This document shows positions 42,264-52,365 of a stretch of 64,000 bases of DNA, one piece after another. This DNA comes from Rachicladosporium sp. CCFEE 5018 (Eukaryota; Ascomycota; Dothideomycetes; Cladosporiales; Cladosporiaceae): assembly GCA_002077045.2 (NCBI GenBank), contig KZ111176.1, forward strand, positions 1-64,000. Direction: 5' to 3'. The position numbers and the translations under genes were made by a program. The notes beneath the pieces are model-generated. The model saw only the letters and a list, made by a program, of their open reading frames with translations, was not told the origin of the DNA and ran no database searches. The stretch's first letter is position 1. Each line of letters starts with the position of its first letter.

Positions 42264-42626
42264 TCAGCTAGTCCCCACTACGTCAACCACCTCGTCCTTG
42301 CCATCGTCGTCTGTCTGGACCACAACGTCTGGCGATCGTCAGATGATGCTGAGGGCTTGATACGATGGTGGAGACTCACTGAAGATATGTCCGAGGTCGT
42401 ACAACTTCTTGATCCGCTTGCCCGTGTCGTTGTCTGGCAGCTTGAGATCATCATACGTCGAGCCATCGGGGTTGAGCAGCACCAACGTGCCGTCGTCCTT
42501 TAATGTCGACTACGCAACAGTCAGCGGTTGTACGTTGCAGCAGGAACACTCTGGATTAAGAGATATGAAGGCACTCACGAGCTGGAGCTCACGCTTGCGG
42601 TCCACTGGCTGTGCTTCGTCGGCCAT
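42264..42626 (-). CDS. eIF5A C-terminal-domain-only protein, 80 residues
   Basis: Exons 42579-42626, 42380-42509 and 42264-42328 have clean GT..AG introns of 69 and 51 bp and give 80 residues. The whole protein aligns by eye to the C-terminal OB-fold of fungal eIF5A: VDRKRELQL, DDGTLVLLNPDGSTYDDLKL, P, then TGKRIKKLYDLGHIFNVVVQ. These stand where eIF5A has V.RKEYQL, DDG.L.LMN.DGDTKDD and G.KI.KLF....NVV. The N-terminus MADEAQ resembles the start of eIF5A, but the SH3-like domain with the hypusine loop (STSKTGKHGHAK in eIF5A) is absent. No such sequence was found upstream to 43240. Without the hypusine lysine it cannot act as a canonical eIF5A. It may be an internally deleted paralog with another role. 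Confidence 0.72.
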
Positions 42627-43239
42627 GCTGATGATCTCAGTGATTCTACTTGAGGTGATAGAGCAAGTAGACGATTCTACTGAAGAGGTTGCGGGAGAAG
42701 AGGTTGATCAATGAGATGTTACACCGCACTTGCTTCGGCCCAAGCTACGTGGCTTCGGTATGACGCTAGACGTACCTTGCGTCACGGTCTAGAGGGGGCA
42801 AGGTTTCACTAAGTAGTCAGCGGCTATTGGGCGATTTCCCTTGACCGGAAGTATACTCGACTTGATTCTTGACCAGGTGAAGCGACTTACAGTACGCGTC
42901 TTCTCCACTGATGCGTCTTGGGAGAAGCGTTGATCAGTGAGTACTATGCCTGATCAGGAGCAGCAGAGATGTCAAGTCAAGACCAAGTTGTGGTATCGGT
43001 AGGTTCTTCGGTTTGCGAGAATCCAACACACCTGTGATTAAGACCTATATCGCTAAGTCCATTTGCGGTGAAGCTACAATCCCACACAAGATAGACCCAC
43101 CCATATGATCAGACGGTTCATTGAAGCTACCATAGTGGTATAGGTCTGATTAAGAACGCCACAGGACGCACCCACACTCAAATCTAATTCCTCGTTCGCG
43201 AACCTCTTCACCGTCGTTCGGCTCTCATTTCCAACCTCA
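42627..43239. other. Intergenic, upstream of the eIF5A-like gene
   Basis: About 610 bases searched on the minus strand for a missing eIF5A N-terminal exon; none seen. Direct repeats of ACTTGATTCTTGACC / AAGTCAAGACC type occur near 42858-42985. No gene supported. Confidence 0.5.
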
Positions 43240-45055
43240 CTACCCAGCGCCAGTACACCCATCCGGCCCAGCCCCGCCCGCGCTGACAACGGCACGCCCA
43301 ACGCAAGCCTTCGTACCGATTGGCAGGTTACCAGACGCGAACCACTGGAAGCCGTTTGGATCGTTGGTTAACGCCTTGAACGACCATTTGGTGACTTCTC
43401 CACACCCCTCGAGCTCATGTTTCAGCTCCTCGCCATCGGAGGTGAACTTAGGTTCGTCGAAATGTGCGCCGTAGATCTCGAAATGATCGAAAAGCACCTT
43501 GTACCACGTGCCACAGATCTCCGTTGCATCAGGATCTGGAGTCGATGTGGGTGCATGAGTTGATGTAGAAGTAGTCGTTGAAGGCGGCGCAGTGTTGGCT
43601 TTGAGCGCTGGGCACGTGTCGTTGTCCACGACCTCTGGAGCTGGCTCCTGGCCCAGCTTCTTGGCGTAGTTGGCCTCGATATTGTAGAGGACCAAGTCCG
43701 CTGTCAATTGGTGAGCATTAGGCCTCGGATGAAATATCTTTCCGTAGCCATCAGGGATAGACATGACTGAGAAGCCGCGATCTATCTGCTCAATTGTCGC
43801 GTTGACCTGGACAAGATTTGGCGTAGCTGGCTTTGCTAGTGTCATGGTCTGAGCGAGAGACGCGTTCTTGGAGATGGCCTGCCGAATGTATTCGCCGATC
43901 GATGCTTCGAACGTGCCGTTCATTATGAGGGTGTCTGTGAACAGTGATGGTGCGAAAAGTTCTTTGGCTGCTGCATCGTCTGTCGGGGCGACGTTGTCGT
44001 CCGTATACCACTCGTAAAACAGCAAGCCGGCCCGGTTGCCATTGGTTTCTGGATGATCATCTTCACAGAAGCGGCCGTGGCTATCTGAAACGTATTTGTC
44101 GTAATCGACGAACGTTACACTTGGACCTGCACGAGCCACGGCATCGGAGATGGCCTTGTTGACGTTACGTGATAGTATATTCATCTGCTTGCGTCGATCC
44201 TGGGTTAGGTACTTGCGATCGCCTTAGTTCAACCAAAACGACTGCGATTGTCAGCTATGCAGACAGCTGCTACTCATGCGATGCCACACTTACCCAAGTG
44301 ACAGAGTCACATTGATTGCTTTCTTGCCCGAAAAACTGCGCATAGCCAACATAGTATATGTGGCCATCGGACTTGAGCTTAGATTTGGCACTGCTGATGA
44401 GCCCGTCCTGCAGTTTGTGTCAACACCGACTTCCTTGCACGCGTTAGAACGTTGGATCGACTTACAGCTTTCGATCGGAAGTCTGGTGCATCGATAGCAG
44501 CTTGCGCCTTTGCCAAAACACCGGGACATGGATCATTAAGGATGCCCCCGCTAGGCTTCCACATAAAGACGCATTCGTTCAGGATGTCAGTCAGCAGAGC
44601 GTCGTTGCCCCCGGCAGTAATAGTTACAAGATCCTGAGATCCGTCTCCCAAGGCTTTGACCTGTTTGGATACATCATCGAACTTCGCTCCAGAGCAGGCC
44701 CAGTTAGTAAAGGTCCGACCATTCGCATCGCCAAGGCGTTCATCGGCGTTGATCAGTGCCGGAAACGACGCGTCGTACCGCGAGCAAAAGTAGTCTCCCC
44801 ACGAGCTATACCGTGTTCCTGCTCTGGGAGCAGTTTGTCAGTGCTGTACTCAGATGATTGCATGGTTTTGTGGACTCTGTACCCTATGCCTGCCGAGAAG
44901 GAATCACCGACTGCGGCCCAATTCTTGATCCAGCTTAGATCATCCGCTTCGGAGGCGTCTCGACGTAAAGCGCGGGTCCATGGACTCTGCCTCGCTGGAA
45001 AACAGTGACAGATAGACGCCAATGCCAACCAGAGTGCTGAAGACGGGAGATGCAT
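43240..45055 (-). CDS. Secreted SGNH/GDSL-type esterase, four exons
   Basis: Exons 44883-45055, 44466-44823, 44294-44407 and 43240-44211 give 538 residues. Residues 1-19 look like a signal peptide (HLPSSALWLALASICHC). SGNH blocks are clear: block I AVGDSFSAGIGAGTRYSSWG, block III-type TITAGGNDALL, and a late HPRPNAHQLTADL with the catalytic-type His. Cys-rich spacing (NWACSGAKFD) fits secreted fungal esterases. A Thr/Ser/Pro-rich linker (PPSTTTSTSTHAPTSTPD) separates a C-terminal domain. For exon 4 a natural acceptor at 44242 (CTGAC..CAG) would add SFWLN, but the next codon is TAA (44224-44226). The modelled acceptor CGCAAG|TAC avoids it, with an 82-bp intron. The gene may therefore be a pseudogene or use the later acceptor. 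Confidence 0.7.
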
Positions 45056-45656
45056 CCTTCGGGGTAGCAACGAGCAGGACTGGAGCGCTTGATCTACTGG
45101 CTGGGGACAGTAGGTATGGAACGAGCTAAGTGGTTGATCGAGAGGAGCGACCTTCGTATGCGACTCCCATCGTATCTATACGTGCGCGGGACGAGTGCAC
45201 ACTGCTAGCTTTCCAATTATAGGACAATCATACTATACCTACAGGCAGAACGATTGCGGCATCAAACTGTCACAGAGGCGTAGTGGACTTCGGCGCATCT
45301 GGAGAGGCACAGTCCAGCGTTAAGCAACCGCTGATCTTAGAAATAGTACATGGCAATTGATATAATTGCGGCGAAGTCGAGTGGCACCTATGAGAGCATC
45401 CATGGTCCTTTTACCGCTGATATGAACGTTTCATGGAACCGCCTGCGCCGCTTGGGCACAGCGAAGCTACAGACTCCGCCCTCACCATGTACGAACGCAT
45501 CGTAGGTATCTCGAGGTATAGAAGCTTGCGCTCTTCTCCGTCCTGCCGTTCCGTTGGAAGCCATTTGTACCACACCATTTCAAGCTCGCTTCCTCTGTCC
45601 CCCAAGAAAGAATCGATCGCGATTATTAGCCGGCGCAGGTTCGACCTCGTCTCGTC
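45056..45656. promoter_or_regulatory. Divergent promoter: SGNH esterase / deaminase-like secreted protein
   Basis: About 600 bases separate two start codons of genes for secreted proteins on opposite strands. An A/T-rich patch (AATTGATATAATTG, 45355-45368) lies mid-way. Small open frames inside are not supported. Coordinated expression of the pair is an inference. Confidence 0.45.
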
Positions 45657-46491
45657 ATGATGTTCAACGGCGTCTCCCACTTGTTACTACTATTGTTGAT
45701 CTCAGCCTGCGCATTGGCAATAGTTCCGCTCGAGATTTCTCGAGGTAAGTACAAGAGCGACTCGGCCAGTAGCCGCCACTGTGTATGCTAACCTCCAATA
45801 GATGACACCGGAAAGAGGTATTTCCATTGGTCTTCCGCGAAGCACTTTGATGCGACATTCGAGACAGTCAGTAGCCAGCTCCCGGCACTCGCCAAGCAGG
45901 CGCACGAGGAGATGACCGCCGACATGGATAGACTCGCTATCAAGGGGGGCAACCGACCTGTGGCTATGGCTGCATTGGCTGTCGGAAGCGACGTCTATTT
46001 CTCCTCCTCACTGAGAGGACCTCACTTCATCTTACAATGGAAGAAAGATGTCGAGCCGTCTCCCATCAACCCCAAGGTCGCCTTGGAGCTTTACGAGGGC
46101 ATTCAACACTGTCAGCATGCGTACGAATCGAAGGACCATGGGTTCGCTGCGAAATGCGCCGAACTCCTCGCGATTCAAGCGTACCTTGTCAACAACAAGG
46201 GAGAGGCGCCTCTTGAAGGTCGAGCTGCAGTAAGCACGTATGGCTTAAGGGGTCGGGACGCGCCAAATGGAGTCAAGGCGCCCTGTCCGGTAAGCGAACA
46301 TCATACTGAAGGATGTGTCATCAGCGCTGACATCTTTGGTGTTGCAGTTGAATGCTAAGGGGCAGTGGGGATGTGAGATACTTATGAACCATCTTGGAAT
46401 CGTGGCCGTAGGCAAAGAAGGTGATGATCCCGACAAAGAATCCTCGATACAGGCCCAAGGTCCACGGTTACCTAATTGCTACTGGACATGA
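45657..46491 (+). CDS. Secreted deaminase-superfamily-like protein
   Basis: Exons 45657-45744, 45802-46289 and 46348-46491 (57- and 58-bp introns) give 239 residues. Residues 1-21 are a signal peptide (LLLLLLISACALA). The body shows the layout of cytidine-deaminase-fold proteins: a strand pair NRPVAMAALAVGSDVYFSSS, a first zinc-type motif KCAELLAIQAYL (C148-A-E150), and a second motif APCPLNAKGQWGCEILMNHL (P190-C191 and C201). C-A-E plus PC..C would supply three zinc ligands and the catalytic Glu. The PC-x9-C spacing is longer than the usual PC-x2-C, so the last ligand is uncertain. It resembles YwqJ-like deaminases known from bacterial secreted proteins and some fungi. Function unproven. It faces the SGNH gene across a shared promoter. 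Confidence 0.6.
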
Positions 46492-47532
46492 CAACAGGCG
46501 GACGCTCTGATAGCAAGTCGTGCAACAAGGGAGAATGCAGCGGAAGGCTAAGGTCGGCTTGTCTTCCCGTTGGCGTAGATTGACTTCGGGAATCCCACTT
46601 CATACCGAACTGTCGCTAGAGCAATGGGTCTCCTTACTTTACGCTTGCACTAGCTGATACCCAGCAGTCCAGGCAGATCGTAATTCGTATCAGTGAGACG
46701 TCCAAGTCTCTGCAACAATTCCATGTATCGTCTTCTAGGCGTCAAAAGGCTCAGGCATTGATGCTCGACAACGTGTCAACGTCAGCATAGTCTTCATCAT
46801 GTCCACGTACAATGCTGCGTCGTGTCGTTGGCGTCCGTCGCTGAGACGTATACGAACTGCTTCTGCTTCTCAAGGCGCATGAAGACTGGAGCGTGCTTCT
46901 GACAGGCTCTTCGCGGTAGCGAAACACTGTACTGCTGCGTCTGGGAGATGTAGGACCGGTGGTACGCAGATGTAGTGTATTAGCCAACAACGTTGCATGC
47001 CAAGGTCACTTGACTGGCCGTAATGATAGGAGCACGGGAGAAGACGCAAAGGCGTGAGAGACAGTCTCGAGTACTAACGTGAGCTCATCGGCGTATATGA
47101 CGCCGCTCTGGCGTCCGACCGGACGTGTCGTCCTCGATGCTATTCAACGCACGATGCAAAGTCGACAGTCGTACCTGATTGGTCCAGTTGACGCCGTTGC
47201 GAGTCTCCACATTACTTTACTCTGGTCTTCGCTTTGTGTAGCCGCCGGCTCGGGCGGCTCTGATTGTGTGTGATACAGTAGTGCACGACACACCCTCGTC
47301 AGGCGCGAAGCGACTGGCCAGCGAGATGCCACAGTCTAGCATGCTGGCCAAGCGGCGCAAGCCAGCAGCGGTACGTCCAAAGGAAAAGAAAAAACATAGG
47401 GGGCGAAGCCAGCTATCAGAGAGCCGGCGGCTCAAATGTGGCTGGGATTACTATAGAACAGCGCCCGTTTGCAGTGCCGCATCCAATTGACATTCTTGCT
47501 TTCTTCGCTATCCAGCCTGCAAGACAGCAGCG
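46492..47532. other. Intergenic, about 1 kb
   Basis: No supported gene. Short open frames on both strands lack recognisable content. The region upstream of 47533 may contain an unrecognised 5' exon of the membrane-protein gene, because that protein lacks an evident signal peptide. Confidence 0.4.
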
Positions 47533-48339
47533 ATGCCGCCTGCTTCCGGACTGTCCACGCCGCCCGATGCCGAGTCAATATTGTGCTGGCTTGCCGTGGA
47601 AACCGACCACGACCTCGTCTACATCGACGTCCAAGATTCCAGACCTGCTGGTACTATTGTCGCACCAAGCGTCCTGGATCTGGAAACTTATGAGGCGGGT
47701 GATCCTGCTGCCTTCGCATGGATCTACTTCAAAGGGGACATCTGGAATGGGCCGACAGCTGAGCATCCCGTTGACGCACCGTTCACGGATGATACGTTGT
47801 TCTCGTTGAACCTCGCGAAGGCGAACGACACCTCAACGATCATCCGGAATGTGATGTGTAAGTAGGGGCCTCCACCATGCAGGTGTCACACGTACCTCTT
47901 GTACGACAAGCTGACGTATCTAGCCCCAACAAATAACACTCTCTTCTGGAAAGGATTCGGACCAGCCCACGGGTCGAACGGGCATATGATTTCTCTGCAA
48001 CGTTTCGATCCCGATTGCAAGTACCAGTACGTCGCGAGTATGATTTATCTCTGGGAGGTGCCCAAAGATCTGGACGAGTCAGTTCTTCGCCTCCAGCTCA
48101 CAACTGACGAACCCCCGTCGACGTACACCAGCGGAAGGCTGCAAATTTCGAATACCACGCAGAGGGCCCTGACGACGGCGAGCCCATCTTCATCGCTTGC
48201 AGACGCGATCAGAGTGCAAAGCCAGTGGCGGATTGATCATGAGCTGGAAGTCTCGGCCATTGGAGTGCTCATCGTATTGCTTGCTGCGTGGATGATCGTA
48301 AGGCTGAGGTGCAGAGCAAAGCAAGTCGCACTCGCCTAG
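47533..48339 (+). CDS. Unknown single-pass membrane protein, two exons
   Basis: Exons 47533-47857 and 47924-48339 (66-bp intron, CTGAC branch) give 246 residues. The N-terminal 205 residues look like an ectodomain with potential N-glycosylation sites (NDT, NNT, NTT). A transmembrane helix near the C-terminus (VSAIGVLIVLLAAWMIV) is followed by a short basic tail (RLRCRAK). No signal peptide starts at the chosen ATG; it could be in an upstream exon not found, or the protein is tail-anchored. Family not recognised. The stop lies 30 bases from the convergent F-box-like gene. Confidence 0.5.
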
Positions 48340-48369
48340 TTGTGGCAGAGTGGCGCGTGGATGATAGCT

Positions 48370-49854
48370 TTACGCGGGTGGCCACCGTTGTCCAGGATAC
48401 TTGCCCCACGGTAGCTTAGTGAGAGAAAACTGTATATGGCGCTCCTTGCACAAGAGATCCAGTTCCTGTTGCTGCTGCCTGTTGGGAAAGTGCTGATCAC
48501 AGAGCCCGTCGAAAATCAGGGCGAATGCAGACTGCTGCCCTCTTGTTTCGTCCACCGCCATCCAGTCCAGTAGGGTCATGAAAGTTGCCATGAGATCCTC
48601 GTCCTCGTTCTCCCAGGAGGGCTCATAATTACACTCGTTCTCAGACAAATGACTTGTTAACGTAAGCGAACGCAGTGATGACGGGAGGACTTTGTGCCAT
48701 TCCCAATTAGACGCCTCTCGAGACGTGCGGCCAAGAAGCGACATGTAAGGCAGCGATAGACTCCGCAGACACTTCATGCTTGTCAGGTTCTCAACATGTA
48801 GATCTGGCTGAGGATGCCAATCTTCATACCCGCCCTCGAAGCAGTTGTCATTGGACACATAAATCTGAGTTGCAACAAGTTCTTCCAGAGTATCGCTGAT
48901 GTTGTGCAATGCTCCATACACAATCTCAAGGCCGAGATCTCTTCGCGGCCCCCACGAGAATCCGTGCTCTACTAATGCGTGATACTCGAGATATCGTAGC
49001 TTGGGTGTTGCAGCTAGCAGAGAACTGACTTCACAGTCCCGGTACTGGTAATGGTGCAAGACCAATCGCGTGAGTGACGACACTGGGAAGTGGCCGATAC
49101 TGCCAAGCGCGAGGGTCATGACCACTGAGACAGACTCGATCTTGGGAGCAACGAATGGCATCAGCAATGCGGGATCCCAGCCCTGAGCAAAGTTGATGTA
49201 GACTCCCATGGTCCCGGTGTTTACAGCATCCAAGCCTATCCTGCAGCTTCTGAGAGCCTGCAGGCCAAGGTACTTTCCACTCTCTCGCATGGCGCTCCAC
49301 GCTTCTCGAAAGTCAGGGTAGTCGAGCATCGCACAGCCAACATCTAGGTTTTCTAGCCTTATGCTGAGGCTCATGAGTTGCAGACATATTTGTGGAACGG
49401 CCAGATATGCAGCGAAGGACCGCCGCGTCATAGGCCTCGCCCAATTTGGTGACATTCTCCAACACGCAATGTCTTCCAGATTGGTTTCTACAGCTAGCGC
49501 ATGGCCGGCGCGGCGGTCCTCGAAGTCAATCCTGTGCGGTGTGGCAAGGCCCTTACCTGTCAAACGAAGGGTCCTGATCGCTCCTGCAGCCACATTATTG
49601 GAGCGTAAAGTACGCAGGAGTAGTACAGCCTTCTGCACAGCAGAAGGACTCTCGCTGAAATCGATCACAATTTCTTCATAGATCATCAAGATCGCGTGCT
49701 GTTGCAATCCTCTCGAGACAGTGCTCAGAGTGATGATGCTTACTTCAGGGTTGTCGATGTTGCTGGCGATGAGATCCGTGACCAGGGAGGGGAGTCGACG
49801 TTGCCTGCACAAGCTATGCACAAGCACCTCCAGATCTTTGGCTGGGTTCCGCAT
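48370..49854 (-). CDS. F-box/LRR-like protein of unknown target
   Basis: An intronless frame; the ATG at 49854 gives 494 residues. The start resembles a degenerate F-box with helix (LPSLVTDLIASNIDNPEVSI, then LSTVSRGLQQHAILMIYEEI), followed by irregular leucine-rich segments: TLRLTGKG, LTRLVLHHYQYRDCE, LRYLEYHALVEHG, CLRSLSLPYMSLL, LRSLTLTSHLSEN. This architecture is common in large fungal families of F-box-like proteins that may recruit substrates to SCF ligases. Target cannot be inferred. The open frame extends 64 codons upstream without an ATG. Confidence 0.6.
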   Translation of the reverse strand: MRNPAKDLEVLVHSLCRQRRLPSLVTDLIASNIDNPEVSIITLSTVSRGLQQHAILMIYEEIVIDFSESPSAVQKAVLLLRTLRSNNVAAGAIRTLRLTGKGLATPHRIDFEDRRAGHALAVETNLEDIACWRMSPNWARPMTRRSFAAYLAVPQICLQLMSLSIRLENLDVGCAMLDYPDFREAWSAMRESGKYLGLQALRSCRIGLDAVNTGTMGVYINFAQGWDPALLMPFVAPKIESVSVVMTLALGSIGHFPVSSLTRLVLHHYQYRDCEVSSLLAATPKLRYLEYHALVEHGFSWGPRRDLGLEIVYGALHNISDTLEELVATQIYVSNDNCFEGGYEDWHPQPDLHVENLTSMKCLRSLSLPYMSLLGRTSREASNWEWHKVLPSSLRSLTLTSHLSENECNYEPSWENEDEDLMATFMTLLDWMAVDETRGQQSAFALIFDGLCDQHFPNRQQQQELDLLCKERHIQFSLTKLPWGKYPGQRWPPA

Positions 49855-50421
49855 GCTTGCTTTGACTGTATAATATCTCGGCCAGACTCGCGCGGAGATC
49901 TCTCGAGGATTAGGAACCTGCCGTTTTGCCACACAGATGAGCTGTAGGGAGCGTTCTGTCCAGACCAGCTGCCAGCGAAATCCTACTGAATTGTGAGAGG
50001 CCTGGGCTTGACGCGGTCTGCGCTGACCAGACTGTGAGGCTCTCAACAGCGGTTTGTGAGCGATATGTTTCCACAGGCTTGTGTATAGCAGCAGAGCGGC
50101 GTTGTGAGCACTCGAAGAGATACCTCACGCTTGGTACGTACAGTAGTGAAGTGGAACATTAAGACATATGTGTCGAGCGTCACGGTGAGCGCCAAATCTG
50201 GGCGCTTCGGCTCATGCCTTATTGGCTTGTCATACTGTGCCATCCACATCTCTAGTGACTCCGTGCAGAAATCGCATTCACTGCGATTCCACGCATCAAT
50301 CATCAGTATGATGTAGCATACGACACTAGAAGGCGCGGAAGACGGCAGTGAACGGAGTCCACTCCTTGTACCGCCAGCAAACGTTACACCAAACAAAGTT
50401 TACACTAGAGGAGTCACCAGA
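49855..50421. promoter_or_regulatory. Divergent promoter: F-box-like gene / GCN3
   Basis: About 570 bases between opposing start codons. No specific element assigned. Open frames inside are short and unconserved. Confidence 0.4.
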
Positions 50422-51582
50422 ATGGCGAACTCGAGACCGTCCACCCCGGGCTACTTCAACTACAATGAAGGCAGCACCACTCCTCCAGTCATTGGCCGCC
50501 CTCCCAATGCCAGAATGACCACAACTGGCATCCCACCTCCACCCGGACGCGAGGCCTTCGATGTCGTGGCCACATATCAAAAGCTCCTGGCCGAGGACCC
50601 AGAGCTGACTATGCCAGTCGCCGCGATCGAGGCCTTGATCATAGCTCTCGCCGACACGCCCGCGACAACGGTCAGCGAGACGCTCGATCTGGTGCAGAAT
50701 TTGACGGCGCAGCTAAAGCGCAACATACCAAACCCGATATCTCTATCAGCTGGCACCGACCTGTTCCAGCAGTATTTGATTAGTAGTCTACAGCGACCTA
50801 CGGGGAACGGCGGCTTCGAGGAGATCCGCACACATTTGGTGCAGAAGGGTCGATTGTTTGTGGAGCGCGCAAAGGCTGCACGGGAGACTATCGCCGGGTT
50901 CGGGAAGCACTTCATTCGCGATGGCAGCACTGTGCTCACGAATGGCGGGTCACGAGTGGTGGGATCACTGCTGAAGTCTGCGGCGGAGTCTGGGAACGCC
51001 TCTGGCAGGGGAAGCATACGGTTCAAGGTCATTTATGTCGTGTCTGGAGTTGAGAAGATGGACAAAGAGGCACAGGACAACATTGCCGCGTTGAGAGAGC
51101 GAGACGTGCCGGTGGCGGTCATTGCGCCTACGTCTGTGGCTTATGTCATGGATGGCGTGACACAGTGCTTTGTGGGTGCTGAGGGCGTTGTCGAGAATGG
51201 AGGAATCATCAGCAGGATGGGCACCTACCAGATGGCCGTACTCGCCAAGGCCATGGGGAAGCCATTCTACGTGGTCTCGGAGTCGCACAAGTTTGTACGA
51301 CTATACCCAATCGGACAGCAGGATCTGGGCATCGAGCAGAACGTGGTCGAGTTCAGGACTTCGCGCGGCAAAGAAGGAGACGTGCACGAGGATCATGAAG
51401 CGAACAGAGACGAGGGCGTAGCAGATATGGACGATGGTTCCGGAGCGAAGTCAATGGTTCCGGCGCAGGCTGAAGATGCGGTCGACTACACGCCGCCGGA
51501 GTACATCTCTGGAATCATCACCGAATCTGGAGTCCTGCTACCGAGTGCAGTCAGTGAGGAGCTCATCAAAATTTGGTTTTAG
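50422..51582 (+). CDS. GCN3: Translation initiation factor eIF2B subunit alpha
   Basis: This 386-residue intronless protein is the regulatory alpha subunit of the eIF2B guanine-nucleotide exchange factor, which senses phosphorylated eIF2. An N-terminal helical domain (FDVVATYQKLLAEDPELTMP, AAIEALIIALADTPATTVSE) precedes the Rossmann-like domain: HFIRDGSTVLTNGGSRVV, VIYVVSGVEKMD, VPVAVIAPTSVAYVMDGVTQ, VENGGIISRMGTYQMAVLAK, KPFYVVSESHKFVRLYP. The C-terminus YTPPEYISGIITESGVLLPS is a family signature. An acidic insert (EGDVHEDHEANRDEGVADMD) near residue 330 is longer than in yeast. Start ATG follows a normal context (CACCAGAATGG). Confidence 0.94.
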   Translation: MANSRPSTPGYFNYNEGSTTPPVIGRPPNARMTTTGIPPPPGREAFDVVATYQKLLAEDPELTMPVAAIEALIIALADTPATTVSETLDLVQNLTAQLKRNIPNPISLSAGTDLFQQYLISSLQRPTGNGGFEEIRTHLVQKGRLFVERAKAARETIAGFGKHFIRDGSTVLTNGGSRVVGSLLKSAAESGNASGRGSIRFKVIYVVSGVEKMDKEAQDNIAALRERDVPVAVIAPTSVAYVMDGVTQCFVGAEGVVENGGIISRMGTYQMAVLAKAMGKPFYVVSESHKFVRLYPIGQQDLGIEQNVVEFRTSRGKEGDVHEDHEANRDEGVADMDDGSGAKSMVPAQAEDAVDYTPPEYISGIITESGVLLPSAVSEELIKIWF

Positions 51583-52365
51583 GAGCGTACCTTATGTGTC
51601 AGAGCGTCAGCTGTTGACTGATGTGAAGCTGCATATGGGAGAAGGAGAGGACCGACTGAGAGAGAATGCTGGCTTGCTTCCAATGCTCAGTATGTCACCT
51701 GCCGATTCCGCTCTTGCCTTTTTGCTCTTAAGCTGATTTGACCAGCAGCTAGATGAGCATCAGCAGTCGGCCGTTGCGCCGTGCTCTAGACCATGCAAGA
51801 CTCGACTGACCTCCACCGCTACAGCTCTACCAACTAGACTTGAACACAGCGTAGCCTTCTGCGATGCGATTGCTCAGCGCATTCATTTATGCAATGCAGC
51901 ATGCCGCCAAGCTCTGGATAGAGCGAGAGAATTGAAAGCGGAATTGCAAAGGGCCGATTGGCACGTGACACTCGCATCTCAAGAGTGGAGCAGTCACGCA
52001 AAGGGTCTGATCAGTGATTCCAAAGGTCTGTCAGAGTCTGCATGAGAGTGGTCTGGATCAATCCGCACTACGGCCTGTTCGAATAAAGCTCAAACGCACG
52101 GAGAGACTACCCCAGGTTTTGGATCGGTAAGGCTCATTCATGGAGTCCATCCATGGAGGTCCGGATCGCAGCTTCTCTACTTCAGGTATTGCGTTGCGCC
52201 ATCAAGCAGGACAGCTTAGAAATCGGCTCAATACCACCGAGGCGTAAGAAACTATCGTCTTCTGCTTCAAATTGTGTTTTCCGAGCTCAATCTTTCATTC
52301 CAATCACTCCATCCTCACAGTGCCGTGTTCCCTCTAGTCGCTCCAGCTTCACACCCAAGACAACC
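51583..52365. other. Intergenic between GCN3 and the SDR gene
   Basis: About 780 bases with no supported gene. A plus-strand open frame running into the SDR start from 52153 is probably 5' UTR. Confidence 0.5.
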
